40,900 nt of DNA from Deltaproteobacteria bacterium (GCA_021778115.1 JAJYCS010000015.1:1-40900); one strand, 5' to 3'; shown: positions 9,486 to 20,620, counted from the stretch's first letter. Translations and numbers: made by a program. Notes: a model not told the origin generated them from the sequence alone.

Positions 9486-10189
9486 GCCGGCTGTTTCTGG
9501 TGGGGGTCGGCCCCGGTGATCCGGAACTGCTGACCCGCAAGGCGGAGCGGGTGCTGCGGGAGGTGGATGTGATCGCCGCCCCGGTCACCGCACCCAGCGA
9601 ATCCAGCCAGGCGCTGGGCATCGTGCGGGAGTTCCTCGATGAACGGCGTCAGCACCTGCTGCCGCTGCTCTTCCCGATGTCCAGCGACCGGGCCACGCTG
9701 GAGCCCCACTGGCAGGAGGCCTGCCGGCTGGTGGCCGAACGGGTGGACGCCGGCAAGACGGTGGCCTTCATCACCCTGGGGGACCCGCTGTTTTACGCCA
9801 CCTCGCTTTACCTGTTGGAGCGGATGCACCAGGACTTCCCGGAGGTGCCGGTTGAGGTGGTGCCGGGGGTCTCCAGCATCTCCGCCGCTGCGGCCGAGGG
9901 GCGATTCATTCTGGCCGAAGGGGCTGAACAGATGGCGGTGCTGCCGGCCACCGCCGGTGAAGCGGCAATCGCTGCGGCGCTGCAGCAGAACGACACCCTG
10001 GTGCTGCTTAAAATCAAACCGGTCTTTGCTGGGATAATGACCCTGCTTGAGGCCTATCCCGATGCCCGGCTGTTGTTGGCCCAGCGGGTCGGCATGGCCG
10101 ATCAGGTGATCCTCACCGACCGGGCCGCCATCGCCAGCCACCAGCCCGACTACCTGTCGCTTCTGATCGTCCGTCAACCCAAGCGCTGA
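9482..10189 (+). CDS. cbiL: Precorrin-2/cobalt-precorrin-2 C20-methyltransferase
   Basis: A 235-residue SAM-dependent tetrapyrrole methyltransferase that methylates C-20 of (cobalt-)precorrin-2, the first committed step towards the corrin ring. The start ATG 9482 overlaps the preceding stop (ATGA). Family features are the N-terminal GVGPGDPELLTRKA loop, FITLGDPLFYATSLYL at about 99-114, VPGVSSISAAAA, and LLLAQRVGMADQVI near the C-terminus. The length equals that of CbiL/CobI. It works upstream of the CbiET step, and the pair forms a small corrinoid cluster. The aerobic orthologue would be named cobI; the choice of name is inference. Confidence 0.92.
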   Translation: MSRLFLVGVGPGDPELLTRKAERVLREVDVIAAPVTAPSESSQALGIVREFLDERRQHLLPLLFPMSSDRATLEPHWQEACRLVAERVDAGKTVAFITLGDPLFYATSLYLLERMHQDFPEVPVEVVPGVSSISAAAAEGRFILAEGAEQMAVLPATAGEAAIAAALQQNDTLVLLKIKPVFAGIMTLLEAYPDARLLLAQRVGMADQVILTDRAAIASHQPDYLSLLIVRQPKR

Positions 10190-10225
10190 CATGTCCCTGC
10201 CCACAGTCCTGATCGCCTCCCTGCC

Positions 10226-12742
10226 ATGAATTCCGTCTTTTCCGCCGACTGCAGCGCCTTGATCAGCCACGAGATCATGGCTGCCCACGGCAACGAGGTA
10301 TTCTTCATCGCCCGCCAGGATGCTGATGGTCGCATCGCCAGCGCCGAGGCGATTGCCCGGGGCAACCGGCACGCGGTGCCGGCAATCCTCTCCCGGGCCG
10401 CTGCCGGCCAGATGGTACTGCACAACCACCCCTCAGGTAACCTCAGCCCCTCCGAGGCCGACCTGGACCTGGCCTCCATCTGCGGCAACAACGGCATCGG
10501 CTTTGCCATCATCGACAACCGGTGCGAACGCTGTTACCTCGTGGTCTCACCCCACACCCCCCGCACCGGTGAACTGCTCTCCCTTGACGAGCTTGAGCGG
10601 GCCTTTGGGGCCGACGGCATGCTCGCCAGCCACCTGAAAGGGTATGAACCACGTCCAGAACAGCTGCAGATGGCCCTATGCGTGGCAGAGGCCTTCAACC
10701 ATGACCAGGTGGCGGCTATCGAGGCCGGCACCGGCACCGGCAAATCCCTGGCCTATCTGATCCCGGCCCTGCTCTGGGCGGTCCGCAACGAGCAGCGGGT
10801 GGTGGTCTCCACCAACACCATCAACCTGCAGGAACAGCTGATCAAGAAGGATATCCCCCTGTTGCAGCGTCATAGCAGCATCCCGTTCAACGCCTGCCTG
10901 GTAAAGGGACGGGGCAACTACCTCTGCCTGCGCAAACTGACGGCCGGACAGGCCGAGCCTGCCCTGTTCCCGGATGCCGCCAGCGAGGAGCTACACGCCA
11001 TCGCCCTCTGGAGCGAGACCAGCAACAGCGGCTGCCTGAGCGATCTTTCCTTTCAGCCCAGCAACGAGGTATGGGACGACCTGCGCTGTGAGGCCGACCA
11101 GTGCGGCCGTTCCCGCTGCCCCCACTTTGGCCGCTGTTTCTTATATAAGGCCCGGCGTGATGCGGCCTCGGCACAGCTGTTGGTGGTCAATCACGCCCTG
11201 CTCCTGGCCGATATCGCCCTGCGCCGTGAGAGCGGCTACGATGCCACCGCAGTCCTGCCCCCCTTCAGCCGTCTGATCATTGACGAGGCCCACCATCTGG
11301 AGGATGCGGCCACCGGCGCCCTGTCGGTACGGATCGGCCGCGCCGGCCTGATGCGGCAACTGGCCCGCCTGGCGCCGGCCGGCAACCGCGCCGGGATCCT
11401 GACCGTCCTGAACAACAGGCTGGGCAAGGAGCTGCCGGAACAGCTGGATGACCTGTATCAGGAACTGTCGGGTCTGATCGAGGCGGCACTGCTGCCCCAG
11501 ACCCATGAGCTGGCCTCACTCTTGGAACGGGAGGTGAACTGGCTGGCCCTCGCCCTGCAACATGAGCGGCTCGCCGGGGACGACCAGCGGGGAAGCGAGC
11601 TCAAACGCCGCATCACCCCTGACGTGCGGGCGACCCCGTTCTGGCACGACCTTCATGCGCGGCTGGGACGGCTGGTGGAGAAGCTGACCGAGCTGGCAAG
11701 CGGCCTGGGGGCCCTGGACCGGGCCGCCGCCAAGCTGCCGGAGCAGCTCCGTCAAGGGTTGGAGAGCTGGCTGACCGACGCCTCCGGCATCGCCCGACGA
11801 CTGACAGCCATGGCCGATGAGATCGGCTGGTTCTGCGGCCAGGACGATCTGGCCTGCCGCTGGCTTGAGGTAAAACAGAGCAGGCGGGGCGACCAGGCCT
11901 TCATCTGCGTGGCGCCTCTTGAGGTGGCCGAGACGATCAAGACCGCCCTGCTGGAGCCGATCCCCACCGTGGTGTTGACCTCGGCCACCCTGACCGTGGG
12001 CGGTTCCTTCGGCTACCTGCGCCGCCGCCTCGGCCTGGAGCTGCTGGAAACGGATCGGCTCACGGAGCTTGCCCTGGCCTCCCCGTTTGACTACGGCAGG
12101 CAGGCCCTGGTCGCGATCCCCCGGGATCTGCCCGATCCCACCAGCGCCGCCTTTCGTCAACCACTGACCGAGGCGGTGCTACGGGCGGTCTCCCTCTCCG
12201 AAGGTGGGGCCTTTGTGCTGTTCACCTCCTTCGAGCTGTTGAAGCAGACCTATGCCGGCCTGAAAGGGGACCTTGAGCGTCTGGGGCTGATCGTGCTGCG
12301 CCAGGGGGAAGGGACCAGCCGGCACCAGTTGCTGGCACGGTTCCGCAAAGAGCGCCATGCCGTGCTGTTCGGCACCGATTCGTTCTGGGAGGGGGTGGAT
12401 GTGAAGGGGGACGCCCTGCGGCTGGTGATCATCACCCGGCTACCGTTTCAGGTGCCGAGCGAACCGATCCAGCAGGCCCGAGCCGAACGGATCGCCACCC
12501 TTGGCGGCGATCCGTTCCGGGAGATGTCGGTGCCCCAGGCGGTACTGAAGCTCCGTCAGGGTTTCGGCCGGCTGATCCGCAGCCGGGATGACCGGGGTGC
12601 AGTACTGATCCTGGACAACCGGATCGTGACTAAAAACTACGGTAAACGATTTCTCACGTCACTGCCGGAAGCGGCCCAGGCCATCGGAAACACCAGCGAC
12701 GTCATGGATCATCTGGAGCAATTCCTGCAATCATGGCATTGA
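10226..12742 (+). CDS. DinG/XPD-type iron-sulfur DNA helicase with N-terminal JAMM (RadC-like) domain
   Basis: An 838-residue SF2 helicase. Residues about 1-130 form a JAB/MPN domain with the complete JAMM signature: candidate Glu24, then His66-x-His68, Ser76 and Asp79 in HNHPSGNLSPSEAD, spaced as in RadC. From about 140 the helicase core begins with Walker A GTGTGKS (168-174). The iron-sulfur cysteines Cys234, Cys293, Cys298 and Cys304 follow, with the C-x4-C-x5-C spacing of DinG. DEAH is at 353-356 and motif VI is QGFGRLIRS near the end. DinG-type enzymes unwind D-loops, R-loops and G4 DNA 5'-3' in an ATP-dependent way. The JAMM domain suggests metal-dependent isopeptidase or nuclease-like activity, but its substrate is unknown. 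No good ribosome site precedes ATG 10226. An in-frame downstream start would lose the JAMM domain, which the intact motif argues against. Confidence 0.92.
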   Translation: MNSVFSADCSALISHEIMAAHGNEVFFIARQDADGRIASAEAIARGNRHAVPAILSRAAAGQMVLHNHPSGNLSPSEADLDLASICGNNGIGFAIIDNRCERCYLVVSPHTPRTGELLSLDELERAFGADGMLASHLKGYEPRPEQLQMALCVAEAFNHDQVAAIEAGTGTGKSLAYLIPALLWAVRNEQRVVVSTNTINLQEQLIKKDIPLLQRHSSIPFNACLVKGRGNYLCLRKLTAGQAEPALFPDAASEELHAIALWSETSNSGCLSDLSFQPSNEVWDDLRCEADQCGRSRCPHFGRCFLYKARRDAASAQLLVVNHALLLADIALRRESGYDATAVLPPFSRLIIDEAHHLEDAATGALSVRIGRAGLMRQLARLAPAGNRAGILTVLNNRLGKELPEQLDDLYQELSGLIEAALLPQTHELASLLEREVNWLALALQHERLAGDDQRGSELKRRITPDVRATPFWHDLHARLGRLVEKLTELASGLGALDRAAAKLPEQLRQGLESWLTDASGIARRLTAMADEIGWFCGQDDLACRWLEVKQSRRGDQAFICVAPLEVAETIKTALLEPIPTVVLTSATLTVGGSFGYLRRRLGLELLETDRLTELALASPFDYGRQALVAIPRDLPDPTSAAFRQPLTEAVLRAVSLSEGGAFVLFTSFELLKQTYAGLKGDLERLGLIVLRQGEGTSRHQLLARFRKERHAVLFGTDSFWEGVDVKGDALRLVIITRLPFQVPSEPIQQARAERIATLGGDPFREMSVPQAVLKLRQGFGRLIRSRDDRGAVLILDNRIVTKNYGKRFLTSLPEAAQAIGNTSDVMDHLEQFLQSWH

Positions 12743-12785
12743 TTGTGCTAAACTATCTTCAATCTGCCGCAAGGAGGAAGACCCG

Positions 12786-13322
12786 ATGCGTATCATCCCG
12801 CCATTGCTTATCGCAGCCCTTGTAACCCTGCCGATCCAGGCACAGGCCGGCGTCAACGTCGACATCAACGTAGGCCTGCCGGTGGCGCCGCTGCCACCGC
12901 CGATTGCCCCCCGCGTCACCTTTCGGAGCCCGCCGCTCTTCCTGGCCCCCGGCGGTCTCGGTTTCTATGTCGGCGTCGATATGCCCTACGACCTGATGCT
13001 GGTTTCCGGCACTTATTACCTCTTTCAGGGCAATCGCTGGTACCGCGCAAGCAGCTACAACGGACCGTGGATGGCAGTCAGGTATGACCTGCTACCGGCG
13101 CCGGTCAGACAACACCGGTTGGAGCGTATCCGTTCGGACCGCGACCGCGAGTACCGCCGCTACCGTGAAGAGCAGGAGCATTACCGGGGCCGGCCCTATC
13201 GACCGGGCCGAGACGGCGATGAACGCCGGTACGGGGAGCGACGTGAGTATCGTGATGAGGTGCCCCACTGGGACCGGGGAGAGCACCGCGGCCACCGCGA
13301 CCATGGCCGCGATGACGACTGA
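12786..13322 (+). CDS. Exported protein of unknown function with a highly charged C-terminal tail
   Basis: A 178-residue protein that I do not recognise as a named family. It has a clear Sec signal peptide (about 1-21, ending in QAQA). A short proline-rich stretch (PVAPLPPPIAPRV) follows, then a compact middle part with GFYVGVDMPYDLMLV and YYLFQGNRWYRASSYNGPW. This resembles small periplasmic proteins with a WYR...YNGPW element. The last 70 residues are almost all Arg, Asp, Glu, Tyr, Gly and His and should be disordered. A strong GGAGG precedes ATG 12786. TGCTAAACT at 12746-12754 could be an extended -10. It is probably monocistronic and ends 37 bases before the convergent uup gene. A binding role for anions or polysaccharide would be speculation. 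Confidence 0.8.
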   Translation: MRIIPPLLIAALVTLPIQAQAGVNVDINVGLPVAPLPPPIAPRVTFRSPPLFLAPGGLGFYVGVDMPYDLMLVSGTYYLFQGNRWYRASSYNGPWMAVRYDLLPAPVRQHRLERIRSDRDREYRRYREEQEHYRGRPYRPGRDGDERRYGERREYRDEVPHWDRGEHRGHRDHGRDDD

Positions 13323-13359
13323 TCGCACCCCAGGGGAAACGGCTAGACGGGATGCCGCG

Positions 13360-15147
13360 TCAGCGTAACCGCTCCAGCTCTTCCCAACGGCTATAGGCCG
13401 TCAGCAGTTCCGCCTCCAGGACTTCCAGCCGGGCAGTGAAGGTGACCACCTCGGGCCCGGCTGTTTTGTAGAAGTCAGGGTCGGCCAGGGTGGTATGAAT
13501 CGCTTCCTGCTCGGCCTCAAGCTCAGCAATCCGGTCCGGCAGCATCTCCAGTTCCCGCTCCTCCTTGAAGGAGAGCCTACGAGCCCGTTCCTTCTGGGGC
13601 TTGCCCCTTTCCGCAGTGGGCTTTGCGGGAGCAACCGGACCGGCCTCTTCTACCTGGTGCTCCCGCAGCCAGTCGTCGTAGCCCCCCTCCGTCTCCTTGA
13701 CGGTGCCGTCCGGATTGATGGCCAGGGTCGAGCCGACCACGTTGTTCAAGAACTCCCGGTCGTGGCTCACCACCAACAGCGTACCGCCGTACTCCACCAG
13801 CAGGTCTTCCAGCAGTTCCAGGGTCTCGGCGTCCAGGTCGTTGGTCGGTTCGTCCAGCACCAGCAGGTTGGCCGGCCTGGTGAACAGCTTGGCTAAGAGC
13901 AACCGGTTGCGCTCGCCGCCGGACAGGATGCTGACCGGCGAGCGGGCCCGCTCCGGCGAGAACAGAAAATCCTGCAGGTAGCCGATAATATGGCGTGACC
14001 TGCCGCCGATCACCAGGGTGTCGTTGCCTTCCCCCACGTTCTCGGCCACACTCTTGTCAGGGTCCAGTTGCTCCCGCAGCTGGTCCATGTAGAGTACCTC
14101 AAGCCTGGTCCCCTGGCGGACCGAACCGCTCTGCGGCTGTAACTCACCCAACAGCAGCTTGAGCAGGGTGGATTTACCGGAGCCGTTGGGACCGATGATG
14201 CCGATCTTGTCGCCCCGCATGATGGTGGTGCTGAGCGTGCGGATCACGGGCCGGTCAGCGTAGCCGAACGAAACCTCCTCTGCCTCAACCACCAAACGCC
14301 CCGACCGTTCCGCCTCCTGCAACTGCATGCGGGCCGTACCCTGGCGGCTGCGGCGGCTTCGGTACTCCTCCCGCAACGCCTTGAGCGCCCGTACCCGGCC
14401 TTCGTTGCGGGTGCGACGGGCCTTGATCCCCTGCCGGATCCAGGCCTCCTCCTGGGCCAGCTTCTTGTCGAACAGGGCCATGCGGGTGACCTCGGCCGAA
14501 AGCAGCGCCTCGCGCCGCTCGACGAACTGGTCGTAATTACAGGAAAAAGCAAAGAGTTTGCCGCGATCAACCTCAGCAACGCGGTTCGCCAGCCGCCGGG
14601 CAAAGGCCCGGTCGTGGGTCACGAACAGGCAGGTGGTAATGGTGCGGGCCAGGAACTCCTCCAGCCAGAGGATGGTGTCGATATCCAGGTGGTTGGTCGG
14701 CTCGTCCAGGAGCAGGATGTCCGGGTTGCTGACCAGGGCCTGGGCCAGCAGCACCCGACGCTTGGTCCCGCCGGAGAGGGTTGCAAACGGGGCCTCGCCA
14801 TCCAGGTGTAGCCGGTTCAGCACCCGCTCCACCTGCTGATCGTGCTGCCACTGGTCGCTGTCCGCCTGGAGAGGGGGATGCCGGGCCACCACCTCGAACA
14901 CCGTTCCAGTGATATCCTGGGGAATCTCTTGTGAAACCAGCGCCACCTTCAGCCCCTGCTGGCGGATGATCTCGCCCCCTTCCGACGGCAATTGACCGGC
15001 CAGCAGCTTGAGCAGGGTCGATTTTCCGGTACCGTTGCGCCCCAGCAGGCAAAGCCGGTCGCCAGGTTCGATCTGCAGGGTGATGCCGTCAAACAGGGGA
15101 GGGCCGCCAAAGGCCAGGGTGATGTCGCGCAGGGTCAGAAGTGCCAT
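13360..15147 (-). CDS. uup: ABC-F family ATPase, Uup type
   Basis: A soluble 595-residue protein with two ABC ATPase domains and no membrane segment, of the ABC-F class that acts on ribosomes or (Uup) influences transposon excision and replication. The start is ATG 15147 (MALLTLRDITLAFGG). A longer in-frame extension to 15270 runs back into argC and is rejected. Walker A motifs are GRNGTGKST and GPNGSGKST; signature motifs are LSGGTKRRVLLAQAL and LSGGERNRLLLAKLF; Walker B parts end in DEPTNHLD and DEPTNDLD. A charged coiled-coil C-terminal domain (about 515-595, with EERELEMLPDRIAELEAEQ) favours Uup over EttA. It is last in the rplM-rpsI-argC-uup gene string, 71 bases after argC. Confidence 0.92.
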   Translation of the reverse strand: MALLTLRDITLAFGGPPLFDGITLQIEPGDRLCLLGRNGTGKSTLLKLLAGQLPSEGGEIIRQQGLKVALVSQEIPQDITGTVFEVVARHPPLQADSDQWQHDQQVERVLNRLHLDGEAPFATLSGGTKRRVLLAQALVSNPDILLLDEPTNHLDIDTILWLEEFLARTITTCLFVTHDRAFARRLANRVAEVDRGKLFAFSCNYDQFVERREALLSAEVTRMALFDKKLAQEEAWIRQGIKARRTRNEGRVRALKALREEYRSRRSRQGTARMQLQEAERSGRLVVEAEEVSFGYADRPVIRTLSTTIMRGDKIGIIGPNGSGKSTLLKLLLGELQPQSGSVRQGTRLEVLYMDQLREQLDPDKSVAENVGEGNDTLVIGGRSRHIIGYLQDFLFSPERARSPVSILSGGERNRLLLAKLFTRPANLLVLDEPTNDLDAETLELLEDLLVEYGGTLLVVSHDREFLNNVVGSTLAINPDGTVKETEGGYDDWLREHQVEEAGPVAPAKPTAERGKPQKERARRLSFKEERELEMLPDRIAELEAEQEAIHTTLADPDFYKTAGPEVVTFTARLEVLEAELLTAYSRWEELERLR

Positions 15148-15218
15148 GATCGGTCGATCCTCAACGAACGGCAGGTACACAGGATGGCGGTATGCAACGC
15201 TGAGGTGTATCCTGAAAC

Positions 15219-16259
15219 CTACGGATAGAGGGGCAGACCGGTCAATCCCTCGGTTTCCGGGAAGCCGCACAGCAGGTTCATATTCTGAATCGCCTGCCCC
15301 GAGGCCCCTTTCACCAGGTTGTCGATGGCCGAGACCACGATCACCCGGTTGGTGCGGCTATCCACGGTCACGCCGATATCGCAGAAGTTGGAGCCGCGCA
15401 CGAAGGCGGTGCTGGGGAATTGTCCCTGCGCCAAAGGGCGTACGAACGGCTCGTCCCGATAGGTGGCGGCATAGCGATCCACCAGTGCTTCAGTCGTCAC
15501 ACTGCCGGTCGGCGTGGCATAGATGGTAGAGAGGATGCCGCGGTCCATCGGCACCAGATGCGGGGTGAAGGTGATCGTGATCGGGCAGCCGGCCAACCCT
15601 GACAGTTCCTGCTCGATCTCGGGAGTATGGCGATGCGCGCCCCCGACGCCGTAGGCCTTGAACCCCTCATTCACCTCGCAATAGAGCGAGTCCACCTTGG
15701 CCGACCGGCCGGCGCCGCTGACGCCGGATCCGGAGTCGGCGATGAGCGTGGCCGGGTCGATCAGGCCGGCCGTCAAAAGCGGTTTCAGCCCCAGGATGAT
15801 GCTGGTGGGATAGCAGCCTGGATTGGCCACCAGCCTTGCTTTGCGAATCTCATCCCGCCGCAGCTCCGGCAGACCATAGACCGCTTCAGGCAGCAGTTCA
15901 GGATTTTTGTGGGGTTCGTACCAGGCGCCGTAGACCGCCTGATCGCGCAGCCGGTAATCAGCCGAGAGGTCGATCACCTTGCTGCCGGCCGCCAGAAAGG
16001 CCGGCACGACTGCCATGGCGGCCTGATGTGGCAATGCCGTGAAGATTAATTCCGCCTTGGCCGCAATGGCGGCCGGTTCCAGCGGTTCCAGCAGCAGGTC
16101 GCAGCGTCCCCGCAGGGTAGGGAACAGATCGGATATCTTTTTACCGGCACTCTGCTCAGAGGTAACGCTGGTGATCATAACCTCAGGGTGACGGTCCAGC
16201 AGCCTGATCAACTCAAGCCCGGTGTAACCGCTCGCCCCAACAATGGCGACAGAGATCAT
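15219..16259 (-). CDS. argC: N-acetyl-gamma-glutamyl-phosphate reductase
   Basis: The third enzyme of arginine synthesis: NADPH reduces N-acetylglutamyl-5-phosphate to the semialdehyde. It has 346 residues, the type-1 ArgC length. The N-terminal dinucleotide fold has [15 protein letters not shown]. The catalytic cysteine is Cys149 in [10 protein letters not shown]. Further family blocks are [11 protein letters not shown], the histidine-containing [14 protein letters not shown], and [16 protein letters not shown] strong site (GGAGGG) precedes ATG 16259. It lies 84 bases downstream of rpsI, with a hairpin in the gap that may separate or attenuate expression from the ribosomal genes. Confidence 0.97.
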   Translation of the reverse strand: MISVAIVGASGYTGLELIRLLDRHPEVMITSVTSEQSAGKKISDLFPTLRGRCDLLLEPLEPAAIAAKAELIFTALPHQAAMAVVPAFLAAGSKVIDLSADYRLRDQAVYGAWYEPHKNPELLPEAVYGLPELRRDEIRKARLVANPGCYPTSIILGLKPLLTAGLIDPATLIADSGSGVSGAGRSAKVDSLYCEVNEGFKAYGVGGAHRHTPEIEQELSGLAGCPITITFTPHLVPMDRGILSTIYATPTGSVTTEALVDRYAATYRDEPFVRPLAQGQFPSTAFVRGSNFCDIGVTVDSRTNRVIVVSAIDNLVKGASGQAIQNMNLLCGFPETEGLTGLPLYP

Positions 16260-16279
16260 ATATCCCTCCAGAAACAGAG

Positions 16280-16309
16280 AAAGGGAACGCCCTGGCGGAC
16301 CTTCCCTTT
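16280..16309 (-). terminator. Hairpin between rpsI and argC, possible terminator or attenuator
   Basis: A perfect 8-base inverted repeat, AAAGGGAA (16280-16287) and TTCCCTTT (16302-16309), with a 14-base loop. On the minus strand it is followed by CTCTGTTT, only a weak U-tract, so it may pause or attenuate rather than fully stop transcription before argC. No folding was computed. Confidence 0.4.
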
Positions 16310-16343
16310 CCCGTTCGTTCCCATGGCCAGAGGCCGGAAAAAA

Positions 16344-16736
16344 TTAACGTTTGGAGTACTGGAACCGCTTACGGGCTGCGGCACGGCCGTACTTCTTACG
16401 CTCCTTGACGCGCGAATCACGCGTGATGAAGCCGGCCTTCTTCAAGTTGGCCCGTAGCTCGGGATCGGCCTCCAGGAGCGCCTTGGTGATGCCGTGCTTG
16501 ATGGCGCCGGCCTGACCGGAGTCGCCACCGCCACAGACATTGACGAAGACGTCAAACTTGCCGACGTTCTCGGTCAGCTCCAGCGGCTGACGAACCACCA
16601 TCTTGGATGTTTCGCGGCCAAAGTACTCATCAAGGGTCTTGTTGTTGACCACAATCCGGCCAGCGCCGGGCTTCAGCCAGACGCGGGCGACGGAGCTCTT
16701 CCGCTTGCCGGTACCGTAAAAACTGACAGCTGCCAT
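16344..16736 (-). CDS. rpsI: 30S ribosomal protein S9
   Basis: A 130-residue ribosomal protein of the small-subunit head whose C-terminal tail reaches the P-site tRNA. It begins [18 protein letters not shown], contains [20 protein letters not shown], and ends with the basic [17 protein letters not shown], all diagnostic of S9. GAGGAG precedes the ATG. It follows rplM by 38 bases in the universal L13-S9 operon order. Confidence 0.98.
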   Translation of the reverse strand: MAAVSFYGTGKRKSSVARVWLKPGAGRIVVNNKTLDEYFGRETSKMVVRQPLELTENVGKFDVFVNVCGGGDSGQAGAIKHGITKALLEADPELRANLKKAGFITRDSRVKERKKYGRAAARKRFQYSKR

Positions 16737-16774
16737 GTTACTATCTCCTCGAAACGTAAACGTTGAATCGGTGC

Positions 16775-17203
16775 TTACAGGGCCAGTGCCTTGGGCTGCT
16801 GAGCCTCATGGGGGTGAGCGGAACCGGTGTACACCTTGAGCTTCTTCAGCATATGGCGGGCCAGCTTGTTCTTGGGCAGCATCCCCTTAACCGCCTTGCG
16901 GATCAGCTCTTCCGGTTTTTTCGCCAGCAGTTCCCCCGCAGTGGCCTCTTTAAGACCGCCAGGGAAGCTGGTGTGGCTATAATAGACCTTACCGGCCAGC
17001 TTGTTACCGGTCAGGGCGATCTTATCGGCGTTCAACACGATCACAAAATCGCCGGTGTCAACGCTGGGGGTAAAGATCGGCTTATGCTTGCCGCGCAGCA
17101 CATTGGCGACCTGGGTGGCCAGACGCCCCAACACCACGTTCTCCGCGTCCACCACAAACCACTGATGGGCAACCTGCTCTTTTTTTGCAACCTCGGTTTT
17201 CAT
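16775..17203 (-). CDS. rplM: 50S ribosomal protein L13
   Basis: A 142-residue early-assembly protein of the large subunit. ATG 17203 is chosen over an in-frame GTG at 17215. GAGG sits 6 bases upstream of the ATG and overlaps the GTG region, and 142 aa is the standard L13 length. Diagnostic blocks are [35 protein letters not shown] and [21 protein letters not shown]. It is first in the operon with rpsI. The leader of about 55 bases from a predicted promoter could hold an autoregulatory site, but none was identified. Confidence 0.97.
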   Translation of the reverse strand: MKTEVAKKEQVAHQWFVVDAENVVLGRLATQVANVLRGKHKPIFTPSVDTGDFVIVLNADKIALTGNKLAGKVYYSHTSFPGGLKEATAGELLAKKPEELIRKAVKGMLPKNKLARHMLKKLKVYTGSAHPHEAQQPKALAL

Positions 17204-17264
17204 TGCGTTCCTCACGTCGACCCAGCTGTTGATGCAGGGCCGAATTGGTTATACGAAGAGGCGT

Positions 17265-17294
17265 ACACTACGACAGCCGCACCATGAGTGTCAA
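17265..17294 (-). promoter_or_regulatory. Candidate promoter of the rplM-rpsI operon
   Basis: On the minus strand a perfect TTGACA (17294-17289) is followed after 18 bases by TAGTGT (17270-17265), about 60 bases before the rplM start. The -35 is ideal and the -10 weak. The 219-base gap between rplM and gatC must hold divergent promoters. For gatC only a poor TTGCCA (17327-17332) with TAAATG (17351-17356) was seen. Confidence 0.5.
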
Positions 17295-17422
17295 GCAAAA
17301 AATATAGGCCAAATCCTGAACAGAGTTGCCAGTACGTACGTTTTCATGGTAAATGGGATGACTTGCCGTCATATAACGCCCACAGGCGTTCATTCGACCA
17401 AAAGAGGACACATCACACCATC

Positions 17423-17710
17423 ATGAGCATTACCCAACCCGAGATCGAACATGTCGCCCGCCTGGCTCGGCTGGCGTTGAGTGACACCGAGAAGGAGCTC
17501 TTCACCGGCCAGATGTCCGCCATCTTGCGTTACGTGGAGACCCTGAACGAACTGGACACCGACGGCATTATCCCCACCGCCCACGCTGTTCCGGTGGAGA
17601 ACTCTTTTCGCCCCGATGCTGTCCAACCTTCCATCGGCACTGACCAGGCCTTACGCAACGCCCCCGACCGGGTGGAGACCTTCTTCCGGGTCCCGCCGGT
17701 GATCGAATAG
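17423..17710 (+). CDS. gatC: Asp-tRNA(Asn)/Glu-tRNA(Gln) amidotransferase subunit C
   Basis: A 95-residue subunit that clamps GatA to GatB and stabilises the heterotrimer. The start ATG 17423 gives the canonical N-terminus MSITQPEIEHVARLARLAL. An open stretch back to 17288 is non-coding leader. Further signatures are MSAILRYVETLNELDTD and the C-terminal VETFFRVPPVIE. A GAGG lies about 15 bases upstream, a rather long spacing, so initiation may be weak. It heads gatC-gatA-gatB, so this organism makes Gln-tRNA and/or Asn-tRNA by the indirect transamidation route. Confidence 0.96.
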   Translation: MSITQPEIEHVARLARLALSDTEKELFTGQMSAILRYVETLNELDTDGIIPTAHAVPVENSFRPDAVQPSIGTDQALRNAPDRVETFFRVPPVIE

Positions 17711-17722
17711 GACCAGACGACC

Positions 17723-19176
17723 ATGGAACTGCATACCCTGACCATCCACCACCTGCACCAACTCCTGAAGAATCGCCAGGTCACCTCCCGCGAAGTCACC
17801 ACAGCGATGCTGAACAGGATTGAGTTCTCCGACCCTCGGATCAACGCCTTCATCACCGTGGCCGCCGACCAGGCACTGGCTGCTGCCGCAGCGGCCGACC
17901 AGCGGATCGCCAGCGGTGACTGCCAGCCGTTGACCGGTATCCCGCTGGCCCTCAAGGACATCTTCCTGACCGAAGGGCTGCGCACCACCTGCGCCTCCCG
18001 GATGCTGGCAGACTTCATCGCCCCCTACGACGCCACCGCCTGGGCCCGTCTGAAGAGCCAGGGGGCCGTGCTGCTGGGCAAGCTGAACCAGGACGAGTTC
18101 GCCATGGGTTCCTCCTGCGAAAACAGCGCCTTCGGCCCCACCCGCAACCCCTGGGACATCGAGCGGACCCCCGGCGGTTCCTCCGGCGGCTCGGCGGCAG
18201 CCATAGCGGCCCAGCAGGCCACCGCCACCCTGGGGACCGACACCGGCGGTTCCATACGCCAACCGGCCTCCCACTGCGGCTGCGTCGGCCTCAAGCCGAC
18301 CTACGGCCGGGTCTCGCGCTACGGCGTGATCGCCTACGCCTCATCGCTGGATCAGGTGGGACCGGTCACCCGCGATGTCACCGACGCGGCCCTGCTCCTG
18401 CAGGTCATCGCCGGCCACGACCCCAAAGACTCCACCAGCGTGGCCATGCCGGTGCCGGATTATGTTGCCAGCCTGAAGAACGACGTCAAGGGGATGAAGA
18501 TCGGCCTGCCTAAAGAATATTTTATTGCGGGCCTCGACCCTGACGTACAGCGTGCCATGGACGACGCCATCGCCCATCTGAAGGCCCAAGGTGCGGAATT
18601 CGTCGAGGTGTCGCTCCCCCACACCACCTATGCCGTGGCCTGCTACTACTTGATCGCTACCGCCGAGGCCAGCTCCAACCTGGCCCGCTACGAAGGGGTC
18701 CGTTTCGGCCACCGTGCCACGGGCAGCCAAGGGCTGATCGAGATGATGATGCAGACGCGGGCCGAAGGGTTTGGCGCCGAGGTCAAGCGCCGGATCATGC
18801 TCGGCACCTACGCCCTCTCCTCCGGCTACTACGACGCCTACTACCTGAAGGCCCAGAAGGTGCGCACCCTGATCCAGCGCGATTTCACCGAAGCGTTCAA
18901 ATCAGTGGATATCCTGCTGACCCCGGTGGCCCCCACCCCGGCCTTCAAGATCGGCGAAAAGGCGGCCGACCCGCTGCAGATGTACCTGTCCGACATCTTC
19001 ACCATCCCGGTCAACCTGGCCGGCATCTGCGGCATCTCACTCCCTGCCCAGCCGTCTTCAAACGGCCTGCCGATCGGCCTGCAACTGATCGGTAGGCCGT
19101 TCGGCGAGGAGACGATCCTGCGGGCCGCCTACAGCTTCGAACAGACCACCGACTGGCACCGCACAAAGGCAGCACT

Positions 19177-19180
<4 letters not shown>
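17723..19180 (+). CDS. gatA: Asp/Glu-tRNA amidotransferase subunit A (amidase)
   Basis: A 485-residue amidase-signature enzyme that releases ammonia from glutamine and channels it to GatB. The catalytic triad is visible: Lys78 in PLALKDIFL, the cis-Ser153 in [10 protein letters not shown], and the nucleophile Ser177 in [13 protein letters not shown]. These positions are one less than in Staphylococcus GatA. The rest ([38 protein letters not shown]) is typical, and the length is full. It starts 12 bases after gatC and overlaps gatB by ATGA. Confidence 0.98.
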
Positions 19181-20607
<1,427 letters not shown>

Positions 20608-20620
20608 GAAAGGCTGCACC

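Noticed and set aside
15148-15270. N-terminal extension of uup into argC
   Set aside because: The extra 41 codons overlap argC and have no similarity to ABC-F proteins; the internal ATG 15147 gives the family N-terminus.
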